NCBI RefSeq assembly: GCF_017357825.1 | Contig: NZ_CP046072.1 | Coordinates: forward strand, 2,232,001-2,296,000 | Length of the DNA stretch: 64,000 bases | DNA from: Sulfurimonas aquatica | Lineage (GTDB): Bacteria > Campylobacterota > Campylobacteria > Campylobacterales > Sulfurimonadaceae | Reading direction: 5' to 3' | Part shown: positions 8,558-15,667 of the stretch, piece after piece | Layout: every line of letters begins with the position of its first letter | Position numbering within the stretch: position 1 is the stretch's first letter | Program-made: the position numbers and the translations under genes | Notes under the pieces: model-generated | What the model was told of the DNA's origin: nothing | What the model saw: only the letters and a program-made list of their open reading frames with translations | Databases searched by the model: none

Positions 8558-9529
8558 TTACTTTGCGAGTCTAAATTTAGGAAGGTTCATAAACTCGAAC
8601 TTTTCAGTTAATAATAGTACATCATCATCTATAGATTCCCCTATAAATATCAGAATCGACTTTTCACTATAACCTTCTAACTCATCGTATGATACATTAC
8701 CAAATGAATAATTGATAACTAGAGGATTGGGCACATCCAGTGTTCTCACAATACCTTTAACTCTATAAATACTTTTAGGAATATTTTGTAATACTTCATC
8801 AATATCGTTAAAATTGATATTTTCTTTAAGGTAAACAACTTTCTGAGTTATTGAGTCCTCAGTAGTATGATCAAGATGATTATAATCTTTTGCTAAACCA
8901 ATGATTTCTTCAGTTTTAAAAACCCCGTTAAAAATATCTTTTTTTACTACACCCTGTTGAGCATTATCAACAACATAATTAGTAAATATCATTTTGCCTG
9001 TAAGGTTATTTTTGATATTAAATTTTTCTTTAATTTCGATAACCTCTTTCCTTGCATGCTCTAACTCGAGCTCACTAACCAAGTCGGTCTTGTTTAAAAT
9101 AATAATATTTGAACCACCAATTTGATATTTTGCAGTTGAATTATCTTTGTAGGAATCTAAATTTTTGGCATCAACCACACAGATAACGCCCTCAACGGAA
9201 ATACCAAGATTTTGTAAAGATAAAAAGATAGGAAAGGGCTCTGATGCTCCCGAAGTCTCAACAAATATAATCTCTGGATTATATTTATTCATAATCTCAA
9301 TTACACCACTTTCAAACTCTTCTGCCAATTGACAGCAAATACAGCCTTCTGATATCTCCAATACTTCACTGTAAACATTGCTTAGGATATTTCCATCTAT
9401 TCCTATATCTCCAAACTCGTTTACGATAATAGCTACTTTTTTATCACTAAAATGCTCTTTAACTGTATTGGTCAACATAGTTGTTTTTCCAACACCTAGA
9501 AATCCAGTAATTACGAATGATTGTATCAT
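8558..9529 (-). CDS. CobW/COG0523-family G3E GTPase (putative metallochaperone)
   Basis: The 323-residue protein has the P-loop GFLGVGKT at 9-16, the family metal motif GCICC (C63, C65, C66), the switch region EIIFVETSGASEPFPI and the guanine motif NKTD. It ends with the CobW C-terminal domain, reduced to about 90 residues. Members insert or deliver Zn, Co, Ni or Fe to client enzymes using GTP. It lies alone between the two 2-oxoacid oxidoreductase clusters on the same strand, about 100 bases after cluster 2, so a role in maturing those Fe-S/TPP enzymes or in metal supply is suggested by position only. No Zur-type operator was recognised. Confidence 0.88.
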   Translation of the reverse strand: MIQSFVITGFLGVGKTTMLTNTVKEHFSDKKVAIIVNEFGDIGIDGNILSNVYSEVLEISEGCICCQLAEEFESGVIEIMNKYNPEIIFVETSGASEPFPIFLSLQNLGISVEGVICVVDAKNLDSYKDNSTAKYQIGGSNIIILNKTDLVSELELEHARKEVIEIKEKFNIKNNLTGKMIFTNYVVDNAQQGVVKKDIFNGVFKTEEIIGLAKDYNHLDHTTEDSITQKVVYLKENINFNDIDEVLQNIPKSIYRVKGIVRTLDVPNPLVINYSFGNVSYDELEGYSEKSILIFIGESIDDDVLLLTEKFEFMNLPKFRLAK

Positions 9530-9605
9530 GAGGGAACCTTAAAATAATATTTGATTGAATTAGTATTTGTAAATGCGAAATGCATCTTGTGTAGATAGAG
9601 AGTAA

Positions 9606-9626
9606 AACCGTGCCAAAGACACGGTT
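9606..9626 (-). terminator. Terminator after oxidoreductase cluster 2
   Basis: Arms AACCGTG (9606-9612) and CACGGTT (9620-9626) form a 7-bp GC-containing stem seven bases after the stop codon of the gamma gene. Read on the minus strand the stem is followed by TTACTCTCT. It would separate cluster 2 from the GTPase gene. Confidence 0.6.
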
Positions 9627-9632
9627 AAAAGA

Positions 9633-10349
9633 TTACTTGTTACCGTTGTTGTTTTTAGAAGGTTCAAGAATTGGCTCAAGTCCAACTTCTTTAGCCCATG
9701 CAGCTGTTAAATCATAAGCAGCTGATGCAGTATCAAGATTCTTTTGAATTAGTTCTTGTTTCTTCTTAAACTTTTTCTCAATAACTGAGTCAAGTGTAGC
9801 AGTACCACCAGATGCAGTATATTTCTTAAGGAATCTATCTTTAATTCCCTCTTCAATTGCAGCTTTAGAAACTGTACCAAGAGCACCAAACAGTGCACCT
9901 AACATAGCCATGTTAGTTGCAAGTTCAGTACCAGCTTGATCGATAGCAAACTGAGTAAAGTCTTTAGTAAGAACCTTAACATTTAAGTCAGATAAAACTT
10001 TCTTATCGTGTTCAGTTAAAAGCTCTACTTCAGAGTTAATGATAACTAAACCATTCTCTTTAATACCAGCGTAAAAAGGCATAGTGTATGATTTACCCAT
10101 AGTAATAACTTGTGGGTGGAAAATCATAACAATATCAGGATAAATTACTTCCCCTCTATCGTAAATAGGCACTGTACCTATTCTTGCATAAGACTCTGAT
10201 GGAGCCATACGTTTTTCAGCACCAAAGAATGGATTTGAAACAGCATAGTAACCATCAGTATCAGCAGCAGTTGCAGCAATGTGAGCTGCAGTAACTGCAC
10301 CTTGACCACCAAGACCCGGAAGTCTTACTTTAATTGAATCTTTTGCCAT
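9633..10349 (-). CDS. 2-oxoacid:ferredoxin oxidoreductase gamma subunit, cluster 2
   Basis: The 238-residue subunit has GLGGQGAVTAAHIAA at 12-26, AEKRMAPSESYAR and ELATNMAMLGALFG, the gamma-domain hallmarks. It also has the long C-terminal tail seen in cluster 1 (KKFKKKQELIQKNL). Its start codon overlaps the stop codon of the beta gene by one base (TAATG), pointing to translational coupling. It is the last gene of cluster 2 and is followed by a terminator. It is clearly paralogous to 4579-5283. Confidence 0.9.
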   Translation of the reverse strand: MAKDSIKVRLPGLGGQGAVTAAHIAATAADTDGYYAVSNPFFGAEKRMAPSESYARIGTVPIYDRGEVIYPDIVMIFHPQVITMGKSYTMPFYAGIKENGLVIINSEVELLTEHDKKVLSDLNVKVLTKDFTQFAIDQAGTELATNMAMLGALFGALGTVSKAAIEEGIKDRFLKKYTASGGTATLDSVIEKKFKKKQELIQKNLDTASAAYDLTAAWAKEVGLEPILEPSKNNNGNK

Positions 10350-11218
10350 TATAAACGTCCTTCTTCTTTACATTTTGCTAAAAACTCTTCAGCTTCTGGT
10401 GAAATATATTTGTAAGACTCAAATCTATCTTTGTCTTGCTCTTTCATTTCTCCAAGTCCTTCATTAGCACTTAGTCCAATTTCAAGAATACATGGTGTAT
10501 AGATGTTAAGGAAAGTTGGTCCGATTTCTCTTGCAACTAATATCGCTTCTCTAACTGCTTTAGCAACTGCTTTAGGAGCAGAAGCTGTCATGTTTATAGA
10601 ATAGTGACATCCTGATGTAGTAGCTAGCTTCCACATTGGCACTTTATCGAACTTTTTACCAGTTGGAGCCATTTTAAATACTTGACCTTTTGGTGTAGCA
10701 CCTGATTCTTGTCCACCAGTATTTGCGTAAACTTCATTATCGAAACAGATTGTTGTAATGTTTTCTTGTCTAAAGAAAGATTGAAGTGTATAGTCAAGAC
10801 CGATATCAACAGTAGCACCGTCTCCCGCTAAAACAACAACATCTTTTTCAGTATCTGGAAATCTCCAGTCAAGAACTCTTTTGATACCAGTTGCAACAGC
10901 ATTTTGGTTACCAAATAGTGAGTGCACAGTATGTAGTGCAATATGTGGGAACATTAATGAAGTACAACCAGTTGAGTTAACAATGATAGTCTCTTCAGGT
11001 TTAGGAAGTGCAGAAAGTACATATCTCAATGCAGCAGCTTCTGGACAACCAGCACATAAAGAGTGCTCTTCTAATAACTCTTTTGATTGTGGAAGTTCTT
11101 TAATACCACGAGGCTTGTCTTGATTTTGAGCCCATGTAGCTTTTTCCTCAAGATCAATAATCTCTTGAGGCATAATGTCTCTAAATTCTGGATTGATTTT
11201 ATAGATATCTATTGCCAT
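10349..11218 (-). CDS. 2-oxoacid:ferredoxin oxidoreductase beta subunit (TPP and Fe-S), cluster 2
   Basis: The 289-residue subunit carries GDG at 132-134 and FDNEVYANTGGQ for TPP-Mg binding. Four Cys would hold the [4Fe-4S] cluster: C55 and C58 in LCAGC, C85 in STGC, and one in YTPCILE. It lacks the Ala/Lys tail of its cluster 1 paralogue. It follows the alpha gene by a single base. The window gives no direct clue to whether pyruvate or 2-oxoglutarate is the substrate; the diverged active-site surroundings (NSTGCTSLMFPH here, LGTAGCGRLAIS in cluster 1) suggest the two clusters do not have the same one. Confidence 0.93.
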   Translation of the reverse strand: MAIDIYKINPEFRDIMPQEIIDLEEKATWAQNQDKPRGIKELPQSKELLEEHSLCAGCPEAAALRYVLSALPKPEETIIVNSTGCTSLMFPHIALHTVHSLFGNQNAVATGIKRVLDWRFPDTEKDVVVLAGDGATVDIGLDYTLQSFFRQENITTICFDNEVYANTGGQESGATPKGQVFKMAPTGKKFDKVPMWKLATTSGCHYSINMTASAPKAVAKAVREAILVAREIGPTFLNIYTPCILEIGLSANEGLGEMKEQDKDRFESYKYISPEAEEFLAKCKEEGRL

Positions 11219-11219
11219 A

Positions 11220-12422
11220 CTATGCTCCTTTACCTGGATTGATTTTTTCCATAACTTCTTTAATAATTGCTTCAGCAGGCATACTCATACCACCAGCAAC
11301 TCTAGGTCCGCCAACGATGTCCGCTTCAGTTTTTTTGTAAAGTGCTTTTTTCACTTCTTTTTCTAACCAACCAACAACATTAAACTCAGGTACAAATATA
11401 TGTTTTACACCTTCTAGTGCTGTAATAAGTTCTTCTTCTGGGAATGGTCTAATAGTTCTTAACTTAATAACTTTAGATTTGATTCCAAGTTTCATTAGTT
11501 CTCTTTCAGCCTCTTTAGCTTGATGAGAAGCAGTACCACAAGTAACAAATGCGATTTCAGCGTCTTCACTACCTGTTGTATGAACTAGACCATCTAGGAA
11601 GTGCTCAGCATATGGACGTGAACGTTCAACTGCAGATCTAATTTCAAACTGCCAAGAAGCATGTGTTGCATAAGAGATATAGTTAGACTTCATTACGAAT
11701 GGATCTCTTAAGAAACGTCCCGGAGGTGTTTCTGAATCAATCGGAGGTAATGGAGACTTATATGGCTCATATGGGAAGAGTGCGATATCATCAGCAGGAA
11801 GCATTACTGCCTCTCTAGTGTGAGATACAAAGAATCCATCAACTACAGTAATAATAGGCACATGAACATCAGGCTTTTCAGCTACAACGAATGCTGCAAT
11901 TGACATGTCAAAAAGTTCTTGAACATTTTCAGCATACCAAATCTGGCATCCAGTCTCTAGCATATAAGAAACTTCCAAGTTATCTGGTTGAATAGTAAGT
12001 GGTGAGTTAATACCACGAGCCATTAGAATCAGTTGACATGGAATTCTAGTTCCTGACCACTGAGCAAAGTTTTCCATTGCTCTTAGTGTACCTGGACCTG
12101 AAGTAGTTGTAATTGTTCTAGCACCTGCCATTGCACAACCTGCAACTTCAGACATAACACCAAACTCATTCTCTCCACGGAAGTATGTACCTACATAACC
12201 CTCTGCCCATAGTTCACCGATAAGGTGAGCTGCTTCAGATTGTGGTGTAATTGGGTACGATACTGATGCATCAACTGTACATCTTTTTACCGCTTCTTTT
12301 AAAACTTCAGAACCTGTCATGAAGTGTTTTTCTCTTGGTGCTTCAAATAATAATTCGTCCGCTGTAACTAGTCTTTGTCCAGACCAGTTATGCGTATCTG
12401 TCATATCAGTAATTTTACTCAT
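11220..12422 (-). CDS. 2-oxoacid:ferredoxin oxidoreductase alpha subunit, cluster 2
   Basis: The 400-residue alpha subunit shows YPITPQSE at 56-63, TTTSGPGTLRAMEN, and the C-terminal KLRTIRPFPEEEL. It shares the N-terminal LLFEAPREKHFMTG segment with cluster 1. It starts one base after the E gene and one base separates it from beta, so these subunits are tightly coupled. It pairs with the beta subunit for the TPP site and with gamma for CoA. Confidence 0.93.
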   Translation of the reverse strand: MSKITDMTDTHNWSGQRLVTADELLFEAPREKHFMTGSEVLKEAVKRCTVDASVSYPITPQSEAAHLIGELWAEGYVGTYFRGENEFGVMSEVAGCAMAGARTITTTSGPGTLRAMENFAQWSGTRIPCQLILMARGINSPLTIQPDNLEVSYMLETGCQIWYAENVQELFDMSIAAFVVAEKPDVHVPIITVVDGFFVSHTREAVMLPADDIALFPYEPYKSPLPPIDSETPPGRFLRDPFVMKSNYISYATHASWQFEIRSAVERSRPYAEHFLDGLVHTTGSEDAEIAFVTCGTASHQAKEAERELMKLGIKSKVIKLRTIRPFPEEELITALEGVKHIFVPEFNVVGWLEKEVKKALYKKTEADIVGGPRVAGGMSMPAEAIIKEVMEKINPGKGA

Positions 12423-12423
12423 A

Positions 12424-12993
12424 TTATAATCCTAGTTCTTTTTTTACTTCTCTAGCTATTTTATTGAATTTTTCAAGTTCTGATGAATGCTGGTCTCTTA
12501 ATGTAGCCATAGCATCTTCGTGTCCTGATAAACCACAAATAGCAACTGTATAACAATCTGTCTCTGATCTAACCATTTTTAATGCAACATTTGCATAGTG
12601 ACAGTGAACACCGATAAATATCGCTGCTTTAATATTGTTATGCCAAATTGTTAAGTTTGGGTGATTTGGATTGATCTCAACTTCTGCATCAATTTTTGGA
12701 TACTTTGGTCTGTAATCATACATTGGAATCATGTTAGCGTTAAGAATTTCTGACATCTCTTTTATAAGAGTAGCTTTCTTTTTAGCTTCTTCGTTAAATC
12801 CGTATAGTACTTGTGGACCAGGGAAAATTGTTGCATTCTCTTTAGTCAACATAACTTTTGCAATTTCTCTCATTGCAATTTCTTCATCTACTATCTCTTC
12901 TAGTAAAAGTGCTTTTCCTTCTGGTGGTGTAATTACACCTTCATACGTAGCCGCAGGATACGGTGAATAATACGCGGGACCTTGGTTTGCCAT
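12424..12993 (-). CDS. Accessory E subunit resembling CO dehydrogenase/acetyl-CoA synthase epsilon, cluster 2
   Basis: The 189-residue protein aligns with the first 190 residues of 7407-8120: GKALLLEEIVDEEIAMREIA, MLTKENATIFPGPQVL, MYDYRPKYPKIDAEVEINPN, and AAIFIGVHCHYANVALKMVR. The last motif resembles the CdhB/epsilon family of CO dehydrogenase-acetyl-CoA synthase. No catalytic Cys set or nucleotide motif is obvious. It is translated right before alpha (one base apart) and lies 115 bases after the ferredoxin gene. The shorter length here suggests that the C-terminal tail of the cluster 1 copy is dispensable. Confidence 0.75.
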   Translation of the reverse strand: MANQGPAYYSPYPAATYEGVITPPEGKALLLEEIVDEEIAMREIAKVMLTKENATIFPGPQVLYGFNEEAKKKATLIKEMSEILNANMIPMYDYRPKYPKIDAEVEINPNHPNLTIWHNNIKAAIFIGVHCHYANVALKMVRSETDCYTVAICGLSGHEDAMATLRDQHSSELEKFNKIAREVKKELGL

Positions 12994-13075
12994 AAGTTCT
13001 CCTATGATTTTTTTTAACTGTATTTTGAATTAAGTCTAAATTCTATACTTGTTTTTTTTAGTTTGAGCCATTTTT

Positions 13076-13092
13076 ATCGAGATTTACTCTCG
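13076..13092 (-). promoter_or_regulatory. Hairpin between ferredoxin and E genes of cluster 2
   Basis: A perfect 6-bp stem TCGAGA/TCTCGA (13076-13081 and 13087-13092) with a five-base loop lies 17 bases after the ferredoxin stop codon, inside the 115-bp gap before the E gene. On the minus strand it is followed by A-rich sequence, not U, so it is less likely a terminator than an mRNA-processing or stabilising element that lets ferredoxin be made in excess. Confidence 0.4.
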
Positions 13093-13108
13093 ACAATAGA
13101 ATGGGAGC

Positions 13109-13336
13109 TTAAACTTCTTTTGCTTCAGCCATTTCCATCGAAATACAATCTCGATTAAGTAGGTCAGAACATACGTACACACACAGTGCACACCCTTTAC
13201 ATCTATCTTCATCGACCCAAGATGTATTTCCAACTTTATCGAACATTAGCGTATTAGCTTCTGGACAATATAGTGTACACATATTACATTTATGCTCAGC
13301 ACACTTGTCTGAATCAACTTTTGCTACATAATACAT
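13109..13336 (-). CDS. 2x[4Fe-4S] ferredoxin (delta) subunit of 2-oxoacid:ferredoxin oxidoreductase, cluster 2
   Basis: The 75-residue ferredoxin has the same eight cluster Cys as 4338-4565 (C12, C17, C20, C24 and C46, C49, C52, C56) and differs only where VG replaces EN near residue 35. At DNA level the two genes differ at many silent sites, so the protein is held by selection rather than by very recent copying. It is the first gene of cluster 2, the reverse of its place in cluster 1, so the two ferredoxin genes stand at the outer ends of the whole array. Confidence 0.9.
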   Translation of the reverse strand: MYYVAKVDSDKCAEHKCNMCTLYCPEANTLMFDKVGNTSWVDEDRCKGCALCVYVCSDLLNRDCISMEMAEAKEV

Positions 13337-13659
13337 TTATTTACTCCTCATAATAACTTAAACATTGTTATTAAACCTGACAATAATATTTAACTGTCAA
13401 GTCCAATAATTCGCGATGTAGCCTCAAAAAAACTATAAATAAATCTATTAGTCAGCTACATTTTATGTTTTATAAAAAGAATTCTACTCAAAAAACCTTT
13501 GACTTTTCTTTAAGAATATATAAACTTAATTGATACGAATGATAAATTAACATAATTTTATATTCATTAAATATTAACAAAAATGGGCTTTTATATATTT
13601 AATAAATTTTTATTCTAAATTATATCTCTTTCTTAACTTAAATAAAAAAACAACTCTAA
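13337..13659. promoter_or_regulatory. AT-rich gap between cluster 2 and repeat copy 2
   Basis: This gap between divergent genes is very AT-rich, with many T and A runs, and must hold the promoter of the minus-strand cluster 2. I see no gene, tRNA or clear operator in it. The plus-strand promoter for the next gene lies just beyond it, inside the repeat. Confidence 0.4.
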
Positions 13660-14170
13660 AAAGCACTGAGTGAAACTAAAGTTCTGAGTGCTATAATTTC
13701 AAAATAATATTAAAAGGAAAGAATATGTATACAATTGAGATTGATGATCCTTGTAGTTGTTTTAAGAAAAGTGGTATGGATCAGACTATGACTTTTGAGA
13801 ATAGAGAAGATGCACACATGAGAGCTAAGGTATTAGAGTGTCGCATGAATCAAGAGTTTTGTCTTACACATTACTTTACTGCAGTAGATCTTGGTGAAAA
13901 AATTCTTATTACTAAAATAGTACGTCCAGTAGATGAAGATGAAGACTATGACTATGAAGATGTAAAAAAGCTTATAGCAAACAGTAATGTAAAAATAGGT
14001 TTTGATGATGCTGAAGAGACTCCAAATGGTGACAAACGCGGAAAAACTAGTACTCATAGTTAAGCTACTTGAATTAGAACAAAAAAACTCTCTTTAACTT
14101 GCTTTGAAGAGAGTCTCCTCTTTAACAAAAACAACTCCCTTAAACTACTTAAAGTCTAAATAAACTTTTA
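13660..14170 (+). repeat. 511-bp direct repeat, copy 2
   Basis: This is the second copy of 892-1402, in the same orientation, ending within a shared run of TTTTA. The copies diverge abruptly on both sides. It carries the promoter palindrome (13662-13692), TATAAT (13692-13697), the gene for the small Cys protein and the hairpin. Confidence 0.95.
13725..14063 (+). CDS. Small Cys-containing protein of unknown function, copy 2
   Basis: The 112-residue product is identical to that of 957-1295, with C10-x-C12, C39, C46-x2-H49 and an acidic C-terminal half. The two genes differ only at silent positions, indicating recent duplication or gene conversion. It is followed after 190 bases by a diverged family member, so three related genes lie in the window, two of them side by side here. 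No function is known to me. Confidence 0.85.
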   Translation: MYTIEIDDPCSCFKKSGMDQTMTFENREDAHMRAKVLECRMNQEFCLTHYFTAVDLGEKILITKIVRPVDEDEDYDYEDVKKLIANSNVKIGFDDAEETPNGDKRGKTSTHS

Positions 14171-14218
14171 TAAAAATAAAGTACTTTTAAATCCTATCTT
14201 TGTTTTGGCTTTAATCAC

Positions 14219-14224
14219 TATAAT
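14219..14224 (+). promoter_or_regulatory. -10 box for the Cys-rich small protein
   Basis: A perfect TATAAT stands 29 bases before the start codon at 14254, with a T-rich stretch (TTTGTTTTGG) upstream in place of a clear -35 box. The leader has AAAGGA as ribosome site. Confidence 0.45.
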
Positions 14225-14253
14225 TCGAAAATTAAAGATAAAAGGATAGATTT

Positions 14254-14526
14254 ATGAATACAGTAGAAATGGCATATGAATGTGCATGTTTTAAAAAAAG
14301 TGAATATGAAGCAAAAAAAGCATTTGATAATCAACAAGATGCATACAATTATGCAAATGTACTAGCAGAACTTATGAATGAAGAGTTCTGCTCTACACAC
14401 CAATTTGTTTCTCAAAAAACTGAAGATGATAACTTTATCATTGGAGTATTTGACAATCCTAATGCAGGTAGCTGTGGAACAGGTTCTAGTGACAGCAGTT
14501 GTGACTCTGGAAGCTGTGGCTGCTAA
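14254..14526 (+). CDS. Cys-rich small protein, third member of the family
   Basis: The 90-residue protein aligns with residues 1-51 of the duplicated 112-residue proteins without a gap. C10-x-C12-F-K-K-S, F24, D29-A30, M41-N42-x-E44-F45-C46 and T48-H49 are all conserved. The C-terminus is different: instead of the acidic tail it has a Gly/Ser/Cys tail with C74, C83, C88 and C90 (ending GSCGC). Such a tail could bind Fe, Cu or Zn. The shared CxC...C..H core plus a variable tail suggests a metal-handling or Fe-S-related family; this is inference. Confidence 0.8.
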   Translation: MNTVEMAYECACFKKSEYEAKKAFDNQQDAYNYANVLAELMNEEFCSTHQFVSQKTEDDNFIIGVFDNPNAGSCGTGSSDSSCDSGSCGC

Positions 14527-14562
14527 TCCATCAAATTAAAATTTTATCTTCAAAATAGAATG

Positions 14563-14597
14563 ATAGAGTTGTTATATTTCAATAACTTCTCTATTTT
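14563..14597 (+). terminator. Hairpin after the Cys-rich small protein gene
   Basis: A stem of ATAGAG/CTCTAT (14563-14568 with 14589-14594) continues after a small internal loop as GTTAT/ATAAC around a short loop, and is followed by TTTATT. This resembles an intrinsic terminator before the haemoglobin gene. Confidence 0.5.
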
Positions 14598-14652
14598 ATT
14601 CCCCCCAAATATACCTTTTGCTATACTTTAGTTATTAATTACAGGAGAGATT

Positions 14653-15051
14653 ATGCCTTATGATACAGTAGATAGAGGAAAGATAGAAGAGATGGTACGT
14701 CTTTTTTATGGCACTGTTCTTGAAGATGATATTTTAGCACCTATTTTCATTAAATCTTTAGGTGATGACTTAAATAATGGTAAATGGCATGAGCACTTAA
14801 ATACTTTATACAAATTTTGGGACCTTATGATGACTGGAAAGTTTGGCTATGGTGGAAACCCCTTTCCGCCACATGCTTTCATGGGACCTCTTACTCGTGA
14901 ACATTTTGAACGTTGGTTATTGCTGTTTAAAGCAACGGTAAATGAACTTTTTATTCCAGAGATAGCTGATAAGTTTTATACAAAGGCAGATAGACTAGCC
15001 GAACAATTTATAGACAATCTTGGTATTGACGATGAAGATGAAGATGACTAA
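14653..15051 (+). CDS. Group III truncated haemoglobin (Ctb-like)
   Basis: The 132-residue protein fits class III 2-on-2 globins. It has the N-terminal MVRLFYGTVLEDDILAPIF (helix B with Tyr at B10), KFWDLMMTGKFGYGGNPFPPH leading to the haem-binding region HAFMGPLTREHFERW, which has a His in the F-helix zone, then the helix G/H segment. Campylobacter Ctb, its relative, handles oxygen or NO under microaerobic conditions. The C-terminus ends in an acidic stretch (DDEDEDD). AGGAGAG precedes the start. It is separate from its neighbours. Confidence 0.88.
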   Translation: MPYDTVDRGKIEEMVRLFYGTVLEDDILAPIFIKSLGDDLNNGKWHEHLNTLYKFWDLMMTGKFGYGGNPFPPHAFMGPLTREHFERWLLLFKATVNELFIPEIADKFYTKADRLAEQFIDNLGIDDEDEDD

Positions 15052-15062
15052 ACAAATACTTT

Positions 15063-15500
15063 TTATACTCTAGAGTATCCATAATAGTCATTTTTACTAT
15101 CATACATTTTGATATCAGCTAAGTTTGATAGTTGCTCAAAGCTAGTACCCTCATCTGGAAAAGATGCATACCCAATGCTAATGCTTATATGCAGTTCTGA
15201 CTTACTTTCAAGACAAACAACTGGAAAATTTGATTTAATCTTTTCAATAATTTCAGATGCTTCATCTGTATTTTCTATATGTTCAAGTAAAATCATAAAC
15301 TCATCCCCTCCATAGCGTGATACAGTATCAGTAACTCTCACAATCTCTTGAAGTTTTCTAGAGACCATTTTTAAGATCTTATCCCCTATGTTATGTCCGT
15401 AAGTATCATTAATCTCTTTAAATTCATTTAAGTCACACTTTTTAGCAAAATAATCAGCATCTACTAAGATATTACTTCGTGAACATATCATTCTAACCAT
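15063..15500 (-). pseudogene. Degraded GGDEF-domain (diguanylate cyclase) remnant
   Basis: The 145-residue reading frame is only part of a GGDEF domain: CDLNEFKEINDTYGHNIGDKIL, RYGGDEFMILLEH and ISISIGYASFPDEG are intact. The beginning is damaged. SRSNILVDADYFAKK looks like the segment following the usual LTGLxNR, joined directly to CDLNEFK, so about 20 residues with the first strand are missing, and no sensor domain or upstream frame is left. The active-site GGDEF itself is preserved, so a small expressed protein cannot be excluded, but a lone incomplete domain is best read as a decaying gene. It is convergent with the haemoglobin gene, 11 bases away. Confidence 0.65.
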
Positions 15501-15667
15501 ATGTCGTCCTATTCCATTTCCTTTCCTACATATTCCAATTTTTATAACGAAATTAAATTTAATTATATAATTAGCAATAATTTTAATAAAGAAACATAAT
15601 TTAAGCTAATACATAGAAAAATTTAGGATATAATATTTTGTTATAAAATAATCATAAGGGGTTTACA

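Noticed and set aside
8373-8672. A 99-codon plus-strand frame starting at TTG
   Set aside because: Half of it lies antisense over the well-supported GTPase gene, there is no good ribosome site and the peptide is low in complexity (Ile/Asn/Lys-rich).
892-14170. Composite transposon or genomic island with attachment sites
   Set aside because: No transposase, integrase, tRNA or target-site duplication is visible; the direct repeats alone do not support it.
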